From the NCBI GenBank assembly GCA_045631485.1, contig JAZQUU010000022.1, positions 1 to 64,000 on the forward strand: a stretch of DNA of 64,000 bases, read 5' to 3'. Below, one piece after another: positions 25,912 to 35,061 of this stretch. A model generated the notes under the pieces. The model saw nothing but the letters and a program-made list of their open reading frames with translations. It was not told the origin of the DNA and ran no database searches. Numbering within the stretch: position 1 is the first letter of the stretch; every line of letters begins with the position of its first letter. This stretch comes from SIG452 sp045631485. GTDB lineage: Bacteria > Bacillota > Clostridia > UMGS1840. Position numbers and translations under genes: made by a program.

Positions 25912-27219
25912 TTACACATTTACCTGTGTTTCTTTTTCTTTTAATTTGTTCTGACGGCGGTTCTTCACTTCGTCGGACATAGGTTTAATGTCACCCGCAC
26001 TCTTAAGTGCTTCTTTGGTCATCAAAGGACCAAACAGTTCGTAAATCAGAACCCCGAACAAGGTGATATTTCTGATTAAGTTGCCTGCATTACCAAACGC
26101 CGCATCTGCAGCTACCATGGTGCACATTCCGAGAGCTACCCCTGCCTGAGGGAATAAGGTGATACCAAGATATTTCTGAATGGTAGGAGAACATTTGGTT
26201 GCTTTGGCACTGAATCGTGCACCAAAATATTTACCCACACAACGAAACACAATATATACCAAGCCAATTACCACAATCGCCCAGTCGGTAAACACACTAA
26301 GCTCCAGCTCTGCCCCGCTGATTACAAAGAACAACGCAAATAAGGGAGAGGTCCATTTATCTGTTTTTTCCATTAAATCATGAGATAAGGGACAGATATT
26401 GCAGAATATGGTACCCATCATCATACATACCAATAAGGGAGAGAAGGAAATATGTAAGGGACCGCAGGGAATCTGAATCATAGACAATGCCACGGTGGTG
26501 AACACAAAAGCAATGGTCATATTCAAACGGTTGGTGTTGGAGTTGAACATTTTTTCAATCTGAGTTAACACCCAACCCATAATAGCTCCCAACGCTAAAG
26601 AGCAAACAATTTCCAAAAGGGGCTGAACGGCAATTGCCAAAAAGTCAATCTGACCAATCATCATACTTTTGGCAATTCCGAAAGAAACCGCAAAGATAAT
26701 CAAAGCAACGGCGTCATCCAATGCAACAATGGGTAGGAGCAGATTGGTAACGGGACCTTTTGCTTTGTACTGACGAACAACCATTAAAGTTGCGGCAGGT
26801 GCGGTTGCAGCAGCGATAGCACCCATGGTAATTGCCTGAGGAACAGTAATTTTCCCCGGCATCATATAGCATAAAGACAACATTACGATATCCACAACGA
26901 TTGTTGCGGTTAACGCTTCAAAAATACCAATCGTAAATGCCTGTTTCCCGATTTTCTGCAAATCCTCTTTACGGAATTCGCTACCGATAGAGAATGCAAT
27001 AAATCCAAGGGCAACATTGGAAATTAATCCCAACGCTTCCACGGCTTCGTGACTGGAAAATCCAAATCCCTCAATACCTAACCGACCGATACAATAAGGA
27101 CCGATTAAAACCCCTGCAATTAAGTATGCAGTAACAGACGGTAACTTTAGCGGCTTAAACGCTCTGGTCATTAAAAGGCCTGCCAGAAGTGCCACGGAAA
27201 CAGATAACAAAATACCCAT
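25912..27219 (-). CDS. Cation:proton antiporter (CPA2/Kef-type membrane domain)
   Basis: Integral membrane protein of 435 residues with about twelve helices. The N-terminal KLPSVTAYLIAGVLIGPYCIGRLG and the DDAVALIIFAVSFGIA segment, with paired Asp residues in a helix, match the CPA2 family. It lacks the C-terminal TrkA-N/RCK domain of KefB/C; only a short basic tail follows (KNRRQNKLKEKE). It likely exchanges Na+ or K+ for H+ for pH or ion balance. SD AAAGGAAG precedes the ATG. Monocistronic, with its own terminator. Confidence 0.86.
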   Translation of the reverse strand: MGILLSVSVALLAGLLMTRAFKPLKLPSVTAYLIAGVLIGPYCIGRLGIEGFGFSSHEAVEALGLISNVALGFIAFSIGSEFRKEDLQKIGKQAFTIGIFEALTATIVVDIVMLSLCYMMPGKITVPQAITMGAIAAATAPAATLMVVRQYKAKGPVTNLLLPIVALDDAVALIIFAVSFGIAKSMMIGQIDFLAIAVQPLLEIVCSLALGAIMGWVLTQIEKMFNSNTNRLNMTIAFVFTTVALSMIQIPCGPLHISFSPLLVCMMMGTIFCNICPLSHDLMEKTDKWTSPLFALFFVISGAELELSVFTDWAIVVIGLVYIVFRCVGKYFGARFSAKATKCSPTIQKYLGITLFPQAGVALGMCTMVAADAAFGNAGNLIRNITLFGVLIYELFGPLMTKEALKSAGDIKPMSDEVKNRRQNKLKEKETQVNV

Positions 27220-27264
27220 TTTTCATACTTCCTTTCAATTTTTATGAACTCTTATCATTGGAAA

Positions 27265-27288
27265 AGCGACTTGCATACGCAAGTCGCT
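27265..27288 (-). terminator. Hairpin terminator downstream of the tRNA gene
   Basis: Perfect 10-base stem AGCGACTTGC / GCAAGTCGCT with a 4-base loop and a T-run on the minus strand, beginning 8 bases after the tRNA 3' end. Confidence 0.75.
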
Positions 27289-27295
27289 CTTTCAC

Positions 27296-27369
27296 TGGCA
27301 GCGGGGGAAGGATTCGGACCCTCACAAACAGAGTCAGAGTCTGTCGTGCTACCCTTACACAATCCCGCT
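27296..27369 (-). tRNA. tRNA-Gln (anticodon CUG)
   Basis: Read by folding the minus strand: acceptor AGCGGGA / CCCCGCT, D-arm GTGT / GCAC with GG in the loop, anticodon stem ACAGA / TCTGT around loop CTCTGAC (anticodon CTG), 4-base variable loop, T-stem GAGGG / CCTTC, discriminator G, encoded CCA. Two oddities: position 7 (A) faces C66, and the T-loop reads TCCGAAT, with C where nearly all tRNAs have U55. Discriminator G73 fits Gln. It may still function, or be a drifting copy. Confidence 0.85.
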
Positions 27370-27476
27370 ATATATTCAACTTTCTGAACCTTTGCTATTA
27401 TATCACCCTAAAACTCATTTGTCAACCTTTTTTTAAAAATTTTTTATATTTTTTTATTCTGCCTGAAAAATAGCCA

Positions 27477-27515
27477 AAATCCCGTCCCCCAAAAATCGGA
27501 AAACGGGATTTTTTC
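27477..27515 (-). terminator. Terminator-like hairpin after the methyltransferase gene
   Basis: Inverted repeat AAAATCCCGT / ACGGGATTTT with a 16-base loop, 7 bases past the stop on the minus strand. The long loop makes it weaker than the other terminators here. Confidence 0.55.
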
Positions 27516-27521
27516 TCATCA

Positions 27522-28316
27522 TTATTCTTCGCTTGCACGGATTTCGTCAATGTAATCCATACAATACTCATCGTTCCCCAACAACGCATTGATGGCACGG
27601 TAGCTTTTTCTCATCGTATCGGGAGCAGGATCCATAATAGCACTGTCTAACCCCTGATACATTGCCATGGCAAGAAATGCGGTGTTTAATACCATTCGTT
27701 TGGGTAAACCGAAAGAAATATTGGAAAAACCGCCTGTGGTTTTCACATCGTGATAGGTCTCTTTCAAAAGACGCAAGGTTTCCAAACATACGGCGGCATT
27801 GTTATCACCCACTGCCAACGCTTCCACCAGAACATCAATGAAAATACGATCCGCACCGATACCGTTTGCTGCAAATTTTTCAATAATTTCCCCTGCATAA
27901 CGGACACGCTCTTCGGCGGTGTGAGGAATTCCTCCTTTGGGGATGGGTAAGCCCACCACCATAATATCGGGACGGCTTTTTAATAAGTCCATCAGTTCGT
28001 CAATCCGCTCCGAAACGGTAACGGAATTTAAAATAATTTTTCTGCCTTCCGCCGCTTCCACCGCTTTATGCACCACACTTACATTGGGGGTATCAATCAT
28101 AATTCCCATTTTGGAATGCCGTTTCACCAAATCAATGGCGTAAAGCATAGCATCCAATTCCCCATCCTGCAACATGGCAGTGTTGATATCAATATAAGTT
28201 GCCCCTGCACTCTCCTGCTTTTTGATGAGTTCAATTAAAGATGCATCATCTTTTTTCTGAAAAAATTCCAGCACGGAGGGAATGGAACTATTTAATTTTT
28301 CGGAAATAATCAACAT
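27522..28316 (-). CDS. Methyltetrahydrofolate:corrinoid methyltransferase-like pterin-binding protein
   Basis: TIM-barrel pterin-binding protein of 264 residues. The N-terminal LIISEKLNSS, AGATYIDINTAM, ILNSVTVSE and KTTGGFSNISFGLPKR are the folate-pocket motifs shared by AcsE/MeTr and the MetH folate domain. DPAPDTM near the C-terminus is also typical. It should transfer the methyl of CH3-H4folate to a B12 protein. It is encoded 2 bases after the homocysteine methyltransferase/MTHFR gene, so it probably acts in methionine synthesis. No corrinoid-protein gene is in the window. Confidence 0.85.
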   Translation of the reverse strand: MLIISEKLNSSIPSVLEFFQKKDDASLIELIKKQESAGATYIDINTAMLQDGELDAMLYAIDLVKRHSKMGIMIDTPNVSVVHKAVEAAEGRKIILNSVTVSERIDELMDLLKSRPDIMVVGLPIPKGGIPHTAEERVRYAGEIIEKFAANGIGADRIFIDVLVEALAVGDNNAAVCLETLRLLKETYHDVKTTGGFSNISFGLPKRMVLNTAFLAMAMYQGLDSAIMDPAPDTMRKSYRAINALLGNDEYCMDYIDEIRASEE

Positions 28317-28318
28317 TT

Positions 28319-30031
28319 TTATAAGCCTTCTTTCAATTCCTTAATTTTTGCAAGTAACGCTGCGGACAACTCCGTTTTACGAAGAGGTGTCATCACATAA
28401 AAACCGTCTGCCACATCATAAACACGGCGAATCATATCCATACTGTATGAAACAGATGCTTCTATTACCTCATCCGCAGACATTTGTTTTAATTGTTCGA
28501 TAAAAGCCAAAGGTATCTCAATTCCCGAAACCTCGTTATTTAAAAACAGTGCATTTTTCCAGCCTGCAATGGGTAAAATTCCCGCCAAAATATAGCAATC
28601 AAGTTTCTCTTTGGCAAGGCGGTAATTTTCGGCTGCCTGTTTTGAGAAAATCGGTTGGGTGAAAAGCACCTTGGCTCCCGATTTGATTTTGGTTTTGGCA
28701 CGGTTAAGCTCCGTGTCAAAATGCAGAGCATTCACATTTAAAGCACCGCAAACCGTGTAAGGATTCTCGGTAAAAACTTCCTGATTCAGATTGGAAATCA
28801 AGTTAATCAATGTATAAGAATTAAACTGAAAAACGCCGCCGTCGCTACGGGAAATCGGGTCTCCCGTTACCACAAGCACATTATTCACCTGCTCAATATT
28901 GGCACCGATCAAAAGCCCTCTCATAGCAATATAATTTTTATCTCGGCAACAAAGGTGCGGCAACACCTCAATTCCCACTTCACGCTTGATTTTTGCAGCA
29001 AGCATCAAACTGTCTGCACGTGTACGAGCCAAAGGAGAATCTGCCACGGTAATCAAATGCGCACCGGATTGTTTCATTGTGCGGGAAGCTTCCATAATAA
29101 AAGACACATCTGTATCCACGGGCGGGTCAATTTCCACGGCAAGCACCTTTTCCCCGCTTTCCAAAAGCTCCAGAAAACGATTTTTCTGCATCACTTTTTC
29201 GCTCTGCACAGAAACAGATACCGCTTCCGCATCGGGAATTTGTCCTTTTATCACTTCCTCCAGATGAATCGGTGTTGTACCGCAACAACCGCCAAGCACA
29301 CAAACGCCCAAAGATGCGATTGCCAAAAGTTTTTCACTGTAATAGGAAATATTATTGGAATACACCGTTCTTCCGTTCACCGCATGAGGATATCCTGCAT
29401 TGGGCATCGCAGAAAATGAGGGGAACTCCGAAAGATTCAGTTGACTGATTAAGCGGTACAGATGAGCAGGCCCGCATTGACAGTTCAATCCAACAATATC
29501 CGCATCATACGATGCTTCTTTTAACAGATTTTTATAAAAATATCCTTTTTTGGTGTAACCGTCCTGAGAAACGCTGAACGACACCAAAACGGTTGCCTCG
29601 GGTTCTTTTTGGCGAAGGTATGAAATCACCGAGCCTAACACACCGTAATCCTGCAGCGTTTCAAACAGAAAGTTTTTAGCCCCCAAAGACAGGAACACAT
29701 CCACATTTCTGCGGTACTGCTCCTCACTGTCTTGCGCATCGATATAACCGATATCGCAAAACACTTTCACATCGGTATTCTTAGCGGCATCGCAGGCAAT
29801 TCGGTAACCCTCTGCCAGGATTTCTGCAATTTTTTCATCATCTGCCAGAGAAGAATTCGCACCAAAGGTGTTTGTTTTGATGGCATTTACTCCCACACGA
29901 ATATATTCCCCGTGAATCTCGGATACACGCTCGGGATAACCGATATTGGCAAATTCACAAGGTTCGTCGGTTTGATATCGTTCGGAATAATAGGTTCCGA
30001 ATGCACCGTCAAAATAAAAGGGTTTCTTCAC
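28319..30031 (-). CDS. Homocysteine S-methyltransferase fused to methylenetetrahydrofolate reductase
   Basis: Bifunctional enzyme of about 570 residues. Residues 1-285 are a homocysteine S-methyltransferase domain with zinc cysteines in GLNCQCGP and LGGCCGTTP. From about 300 on is an MTHFR barrel (AVEIDPPVDTD, TVADSPLARTRAD, VVTGDPISR, QPIFSKQAAENY). It resembles YitJ-type proteins. The best start is GTG at 30029-30031, with AAAGGAAG 6 bases upstream; the ATG at 30062-30064 overlaps ftsK and has no SD. The adjacent MeTr gene supplies the missing folate domain of a MetH, so the pair could form a split methionine synthase. Confidence 0.88.
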   Translation of the reverse strand: MKKPFYFDGAFGTYYSERYQTDEPCEFANIGYPERVSEIHGEYIRVGVNAIKTNTFGANSSLADDEKIAEILAEGYRIACDAAKNTDVKVFCDIGYIDAQDSEEQYRRNVDVFLSLGAKNFLFETLQDYGVLGSVISYLRQKEPEATVLVSFSVSQDGYTKKGYFYKNLLKEASYDADIVGLNCQCGPAHLYRLISQLNLSEFPSFSAMPNAGYPHAVNGRTVYSNNISYYSEKLLAIASLGVCVLGGCCGTTPIHLEEVIKGQIPDAEAVSVSVQSEKVMQKNRFLELLESGEKVLAVEIDPPVDTDVSFIMEASRTMKQSGAHLITVADSPLARTRADSLMLAAKIKREVGIEVLPHLCCRDKNYIAMRGLLIGANIEQVNNVLVVTGDPISRSDGGVFQFNSYTLINLISNLNQEVFTENPYTVCGALNVNALHFDTELNRAKTKIKSGAKVLFTQPIFSKQAAENYRLAKEKLDCYILAGILPIAGWKNALFLNNEVSGIEIPLAFIEQLKQMSADEVIEASVSYSMDMIRRVYDVADGFYVMTPLRKTELSAALLAKIKELKEGL

Positions 30032-30050
30032 AATGGCTTCCTTTCGGGAA

Positions 30051-32408
30051 TTAAATTCCTTCATTTAATTTCATTTCGTAATACTGTTCTTTGGTCATCA
30101 GAACCTGTCTGGGTTTACTGCCCTCGGAGGGTCCCACAATGCCTCGTTCCTCCATCTGATCCACAATTCGTGCGGCTCTGGAATAACCAAGCTTGAACCG
30201 ACGCTGCAGTTTGGAAACAGAGGCTTCACCGAGTTCCACCACAAATTCAATACATTCAGGCAACATCTGGTCTGCATCGCCACCGTCCGCAGCGGGAGCG
30301 TGAGAATCTTTTGCACCGGCAGTTTCGATATGAGAAATCACATCGTCATCATAAGTAACTTCGGTGTTCTGCTTTAAGAAATCAACAATCTGTTCCACTT
30401 CTTTATCGGTGATTAACGCACCCTGCACACGAATGGGTTTGGATTCTCCGATGGGAGCATAAAGCATATCCCCTTTTCCCAAAAGCTTTTCCGCACCGCC
30501 CATATCCAGAATGGTTCTGGAGTCAATCTGAGAGGATACCGCAAATGCAATTCTGGAAGGCATATTTGCTTTAATCAGACCGGTGATAACGTCAACAGAA
30601 GGACGCTGAGTTGCAATAATCAAATGCATTCCTGCCGCTCTGGCAAGCTGAGCAAGACGACAGATATATTCTTCCACTTCTTTGGGAGATGCCATCATTA
30701 AATCGGCAAGCTCGTCCACAATGATAACGATTTTGGGAAGGGGATTTTCTCCGTTTGCCACCTGATGCTCATTATAGCTATCCAAATCACGAACATTTGC
30801 TTTTTCAAATAAGTTATAACGGTTAAGCATTTCCATAACCGCCCAGTTTAAAGCACCTGCCGCTTTTCTGGGGTCGGTTACAACGGGAATCAAAAGATGA
30901 GGAATGCCGTTATAAACAGATAATTCCACCACTTTGGGGTCAATCATAATCATTTTTACTTCTTCGGGACTTGCTTTATACAAGATTGAAGTAATCAAGG
31001 AGTTAATGCACACACTCTTACCGGAACCGGTAGCCCCTGCAATCAAACAATGGGGCATTTTTGCAATGTCCCCAACCACAGTAGTACCTGCAATATCTTT
31101 CCCAACTGCAAAAGACACTTTGGATTTATGCTCCATAAATTCGGGGGATGCGATTACATCTCTTACAAACACGGGCATAACCTTCTGATTGGCAATTTCC
31201 ACGCCGATAACCGTTTTTCCCGGAACGGGAGCAATACGAATACCTTTTGCCGCCATACGAAGAGCAATATCTTCGCTGAGTCCCAGAATTTTGGAGATTT
31301 TAACTCCCACCTGAGGACGAATTTCATATCGGGTAACGGAAGGCCCTTCCTGAACGCTGACAACCTCTGCTTCCACGCCGAATTCCCGCAATGTGGTCAC
31401 CAAACGGATTGCGTTTTCATTTAATTCTTCTTTGGATAACCCGGTGGGACGATTCACGCCCTTGTTTAAGAAATCTAAGGAAGGATAAATATATTCTTTC
31501 ACTTCCTGCTCTTTTGCTTCGTTTAATTCCTGAGCAACCGATTCAATTTCCTGATTGCTGAGAGCCGGTTTTTTGTCGGCTTCCGCCTGCTTCGCAGGCT
31601 CCGGAGTGATTTCGGGAGCTTTCATCTGATCCTCAGGGGATGCAAATTTTTCGATAATCACATCTGCAGTTTCGGGCATTTCCATCTTGATGGGAACATC
31701 CAAAGTGATTTTTTCAATCTCTTTTTGAATCACGTCTGTGGAACGAACGGTATCCGCTTTTACGCCGGGCACACGGAACACTTTAGAGGTTTTTTCCTGA
31801 CGAAAGTTTTTGCTGATCCAGGTGAAAATTTTGGTAAAAGCAACTGCAACAATCTCGTTGAACATGATAAACAAGCAGAAAAGCATTGCCAAAACAACAA
31901 AGATATATGCTCCCACATTTCCCAAAATACTGCGGAAAAGAGAACCCAGATAAGTGCCGAACAGACCGCCGTTTAACCCGGTCTGTGCACCGGTAACAAT
32001 TTCTCCCCAATTGCTTAAGGAGAGGCCGGATACGCTAAGATTGCAAAGCACGTGGATTCCCATAGAAATAACGGGCATCAACACAAATGCGGTGATAATT
32101 TTGCCGAATCCTTCTCCCGTTTTCAAGTGAATACATCCCAACACCACAATATACACGGTGATGAGCGGAATATAGTAAGCACCTTCGCCGAACAATGCGC
32201 AAAGGAGCCATTTGAACACATAACCGAGACCGCCTGCAACCGTGGTATATACGCTTAAGAACATATATATGAGAATTGCAACTGCACATAAAAGTTTAAT
32301 CACAAAAGATACCTGGGGGTCCAGTTTTATTTTTTTAGACTTCTTATTCGGTGCAATCCGTGATACACGTTTTGCAGATTTTGATGTCTTTTTTTTCTTG
32401 ATTGCCAT
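30051..32408 (-). CDS. ftsK: DNA translocase FtsK/SpoIIIE
   Basis: Septum-located DNA pump of about 785 residues. A basic N-terminus precedes four membrane helices (about 45-190), then an acidic/Pro-rich linker, the alpha/beta motor with Walker A GATGSGKSVC and Walker B IVIIVDELADLMM, and a C-terminal winged-helix gamma domain (SVSKLQRRFKLGYSRAARIVDQME). The start at 32406-32408 is preceded by GAAAGGA; the longer frame to 32495 overlaps uppP. In a spore former it should move chromosome into the forespore (SpoIIIE role), but sequence alone does not separate it from a vegetative FtsK. It is in a leftward operon with uppP upstream. Confidence 0.94.
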   Translation of the reverse strand: MAIKKKKTSKSAKRVSRIAPNKKSKKIKLDPQVSFVIKLLCAVAILIYMFLSVYTTVAGGLGYVFKWLLCALFGEGAYYIPLITVYIVVLGCIHLKTGEGFGKIITAFVLMPVISMGIHVLCNLSVSGLSLSNWGEIVTGAQTGLNGGLFGTYLGSLFRSILGNVGAYIFVVLAMLFCLFIMFNEIVAVAFTKIFTWISKNFRQEKTSKVFRVPGVKADTVRSTDVIQKEIEKITLDVPIKMEMPETADVIIEKFASPEDQMKAPEITPEPAKQAEADKKPALSNQEIESVAQELNEAKEQEVKEYIYPSLDFLNKGVNRPTGLSKEELNENAIRLVTTLREFGVEAEVVSVQEGPSVTRYEIRPQVGVKISKILGLSEDIALRMAAKGIRIAPVPGKTVIGVEIANQKVMPVFVRDVIASPEFMEHKSKVSFAVGKDIAGTTVVGDIAKMPHCLIAGATGSGKSVCINSLITSILYKASPEEVKMIMIDPKVVELSVYNGIPHLLIPVVTDPRKAAGALNWAVMEMLNRYNLFEKANVRDLDSYNEHQVANGENPLPKIVIIVDELADLMMASPKEVEEYICRLAQLARAAGMHLIIATQRPSVDVITGLIKANMPSRIAFAVSSQIDSRTILDMGGAEKLLGKGDMLYAPIGESKPIRVQGALITDKEVEQIVDFLKQNTEVTYDDDVISHIETAGAKDSHAPAADGGDADQMLPECIEFVVELGEASVSKLQRRFKLGYSRAARIVDQMEERGIVGPSEGSKPRQVLMTKEQYYEMKLNEGI

Positions 32409-32425
32409 AAGAAATATAATCCTTT

Positions 32426-33352
32426 CTATCCTCTCAGTTGAATCATCAGAATGATAATGCTCAGTAAAAAGCAGTAAATACCAAATCGTTTGCAATAGTT
32501 TCTGCGAACGGCCTTACGCATCAGGGAAATGGACACAACACCGCTGATAAACGCCGCCAACATTCCCAAAAGATACGGGAACCAGTTCATCATAATACCA
32601 TCCTGCAACACGGTAACCGTTTGCAGAATAATCTTTACTATCAACACGGGAATCGCGGATAAAAACGCATATTTCACCGCAAAATCTTTGCGGAAGTCTG
32701 CGAACAATCCCCCCAGTATTGTTAGGGCACATCGGGAAACACCGGGAATAATTGATGCCAACTGAAATGCACCGACAATGGCGCCTTTTTTCATGTCCTC
32801 AAAAGGCTTGCTGTCATCTTTGGGCGGAAGCATCGCCACTCGTTTTCTTCCCAAAGGCATCTCTTCTCCCGATTCGGTTTGTTCCGAATTTAAAACCTTC
32901 TTTTTGGTGCCGACCATATCAATCAGAATATCGGCAATCCCAGTGAGCAGCAAGGTGAATGCAATTACGGAAAGTCTGGAAAGATAGGTTTCCAGAAGCC
33001 CCATCAAAAACACCGCAGGAATCAAAAATGCGGTAGTTACCGCCAACATATAAAGAAGACGACGGTAAGAACGTTCGGTATGTATGGAAAACTGTTTGTG
33101 AAAGATTTCTTTCACGCAACATACCAGTTCCTGCCATAAGCGTTTGATATCCGACAAAAACACAAACAAGATGGCAAACAAGGTGCCTAAGCGAAGCAGA
33201 ATATCAAAGGTCAGAGTGGGAGAAAAAAGCTCCACTCCGAATACAGTCTGATTAAAATTCTGTATCATTGCATGGTGACCGCCACCCGAAATGGGCAAAA
33301 ACTCGGTGGCACCCTGCACAATACCGAAAAACAGGGCTACTAAAAGCTCCAT
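32426..33352 (-). CDS. uppP: Undecaprenyl-diphosphate phosphatase (divergent)
   Basis: Membrane phosphatase recycling the undecaprenyl carrier of cell wall synthesis, 308 residues, about eight helices. Motif 1 reads GIVQGATEFLPISGGGHH (Glu and His kept, the usual second Ser of PISS replaced by Gly). Motif 2 reads PGVSRCALTILGG (Arg kept, usual SRSG altered to SRCA). A hydrophilic insert of about 45 residues, with LGRKRVAMLPPKDDSK, sits between helices. These departures are unusual, though the catalytic residues remain. It is encoded 16 bases after thyX and 17 before ftsK. Confidence 0.85.
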   Translation of the reverse strand: MELLVALFFGIVQGATEFLPISGGGHHAMIQNFNQTVFGVELFSPTLTFDILLRLGTLFAILFVFLSDIKRLWQELVCCVKEIFHKQFSIHTERSYRRLLYMLAVTTAFLIPAVFLMGLLETYLSRLSVIAFTLLLTGIADILIDMVGTKKKVLNSEQTESGEEMPLGRKRVAMLPPKDDSKPFEDMKKGAIVGAFQLASIIPGVSRCALTILGGLFADFRKDFAVKYAFLSAIPVLIVKIILQTVTVLQDGIMMNWFPYLLGMLAAFISGVVSISLMRKAVRRNYCKRFGIYCFLLSIIILMIQLRG

Positions 33353-33367
33353 GAATCTTTCTCCTTT

Positions 33368-34102
33368 TTATTTCACCTGATAGCGTGCTTTCATCTCATT
33401 GCGTTTGCCGCAGCTCATACTACCTTCCGGGCAGGCACCGTTCACACATTTGGGACCCGCATGAGCAAAAATCACGGGAGCCACTTCCCGCACTTTCCAT
33501 AAGATTGCATCCGCTAACGCCTGAATTTCCCATTGTGCACGGTTGCAGCAACGATGTTGGAAAAAGTTTAGCAAACTTCTTGCATTAAAGGTCATAATCA
33601 GTTTGGTTTCGCAAGCGTTGGGAAGCACAAAACGGGCATCCTCAATAGCTTTTTTTCTGGCGGATTTTTCATCCATAGTCAAAACGTGCTTTTGATATAA
33701 CACATCGGTTAATTTTTCATAAGCTTCACCGATTTGCGCCATAGTTTGTAAATAAAGCGCGTGTGCATCGGGATTTTCAGAAATTTCGGGAGGAGTGACA
33801 AATTCAAAATCTGCTTCCTCCACATAGCGCTGGGATTTTACGCTGTATGACGCCATTCTGTGACGGGTCAGTTGTGCCAGTAATGCACGGCTTACCCCCT
33901 CCACCGCAAAAGTGAAGGTAATATGCTCCAACGGGCTTTCGTGCCCCAAGGAGGTTAAATGCTCTAAAAATTTGGTGGTTTTTTCTTCGTCCAATTTATC
34001 TAAAATGTTTTCGGCACCGCTGTTGGAATAACACATTTTGGCAGCAGCAGCCACCACTTTTTCGGGATTGGGAGTATGCGAAATTAAAATAACTTTTAAC
34101 AT
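33368..34102 (-). CDS. thyX: FAD-dependent thymidylate synthase
   Basis: Makes dTMP from dUMP with CH2-H4folate, NADPH and FAD. The signature RHRMASYSVKSQRY (RHRxxSxxxxSxR form) is near residue 80, with ESPLEH before it and FFQHRCCNRAQWEIQ later. The 244-residue length is normal. It is typical of anaerobes and regenerates H4folate directly rather than H2folate. No thyA is in the window. It is 16 bases after the glycosyltransferase gene in the same leftward operon. Confidence 0.95.
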   Translation of the reverse strand: MLKVILISHTPNPEKVVAAAAKMCYSNSGAENILDKLDEEKTTKFLEHLTSLGHESPLEHITFTFAVEGVSRALLAQLTRHRMASYSVKSQRYVEEADFEFVTPPEISENPDAHALYLQTMAQIGEAYEKLTDVLYQKHVLTMDEKSARKKAIEDARFVLPNACETKLIMTFNARSLLNFFQHRCCNRAQWEIQALADAILWKVREVAPVIFAHAGPKCVNGACPEGSMSCGKRNEMKARYQVK

Positions 34103-34118
34103 ACGAATTACGCTCCTT

Positions 34119-34844
34119 TTATTTCTTTCGTCTATGCTTCTCTAAAATAATCTGCCATAAGAATCTGGGAAGTGCCAGCATTCTTACAAAACGGCTTGGT
34201 TGCTTACACAAACGGTAAAACCATTCCAGATGCAATTTGATAAAGATATCGGGGGCACGTTTTACCACGCCTGCAAACACGTCCATACTGCCGCCGATTC
34301 CCAAAAATGCAGTACCTTGGAATAAATGCTTGTTATCATAAATCCATTGTTCCTGCTTTTGGGCACCCAAACAAACAAACACCACCTGAGGCTTTGCCTG
34401 CGCAATTTTTTCACCGACGGGTTCTTTAAAATATCCGTTTTGAGTTCCCGCAATCTTGATTCCGGGATACTTTTTCAGAAGATTTTCCTTGGCTAATGCA
34501 CAAACCTCTTCTTTGGAACCAAACAGATAAAAGCTGATTCCCGCTTTACTGCCTTCTTCTAAAAGCTTGCAAGCAATATCATATCCTGCGGCACGTTCCT
34601 TGATGGGGGTTCCAAGCATTTTGGCACCTTTCACAACGCCAATGCCGTCTGCGGTTAAAATATCGGCAGAGTTTAAAAGGTTCATTAACGCTTCTTCTTT
34701 GCGAAATTGTTCTATAATTTCGGAGTTCGGTGTATAAACCACCGTATTTTCCCCCTGCTGAATACGGGAAATAATAGCGGAAACGATTTCCGACACGGTA
34801 GCATTGGAGATTTTTGCGCCAAGCACATCCACTTTTTCAAACAC
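34119..34844 (-). CDS. WecG/TagA/CpsF-family glycosyltransferase
   Basis: GT26 enzyme, 241 residues, transferring a sugar (often N-acetylmannosamine) to a lipid-linked precursor at the cytoplasmic membrane face. Motifs seen: VYTPNSEIIEQF, LTADGIGVV, the FVCLGAQKQEQWI box and GIGGSMDVFAGVVKRAP near residue 185. The C-terminal basic/aromatic helix LEWFYRLCKQPSRFVRM binds membrane in TagA. It is first gene of the operon that runs to 27522, under the promoter at 34888-34916. Confidence 0.92.
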   Translation of the reverse strand: MFEKVDVLGAKISNATVSEIVSAIISRIQQGENTVVYTPNSEIIEQFRKEEALMNLLNSADILTADGIGVVKGAKMLGTPIKERAAGYDIACKLLEEGSKAGISFYLFGSKEEVCALAKENLLKKYPGIKIAGTQNGYFKEPVGEKIAQAKPQVVFVCLGAQKQEQWIYDNKHLFQGTAFLGIGGSMDVFAGVVKRAPDIFIKLHLEWFYRLCKQPSRFVRMLALPRFLWQIILEKHRRKK

Positions 34845-34887
34845 GATACACCCTCCTCGTTTTTTTTTACATAATATAGTAATATAT

Positions 34888-34916
34888 ATTATAACATTAT
34901 ATCAACGAAAAAGCAA
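34888..34916 (-). promoter_or_regulatory. Sigma-A promoter for the TagA-ThyX-UppP-FtsK operon
   Basis: Minus-strand TTGCTT (34911-34916) and TATAAT (34888-34893), spacer 17, about 44 bases before the gene start. Confidence 0.7.
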
Positions 34917-34973
34917 CCTTTATTTCTATTTTTTGCAAAAAGTTCAGGTTTTGGCAAATTGCGTCCAAATCCC

Positions 34974-35002
34974 TTGACTTTTCGCTTGTTTCATCTCATA
35001 AT
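34974..35002 (+). promoter_or_regulatory. Sigma-A promoter for the amidase-holin pair
   Basis: TTGACT (34974-34979), 17-base spacer, CATAAT (34997-35002). The leader to the ATG at 35062 is about 50 bases. It is divergent from the TagA operon promoter. Confidence 0.6.
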
Positions 35003-35061
35003 GGCGTGGGACAAAAAAGGTCGCTCGTTTTCATAACAATCAAAAAAACGAGGTGTTTTTT

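Noticed and set aside
28955..29419. Plus-strand 154-codon frame with many His and Cys
   Set aside because: It lies wholly inside the homocysteine methyltransferase/MTHFR gene, and the His/Cys richness comes from reading its complement.
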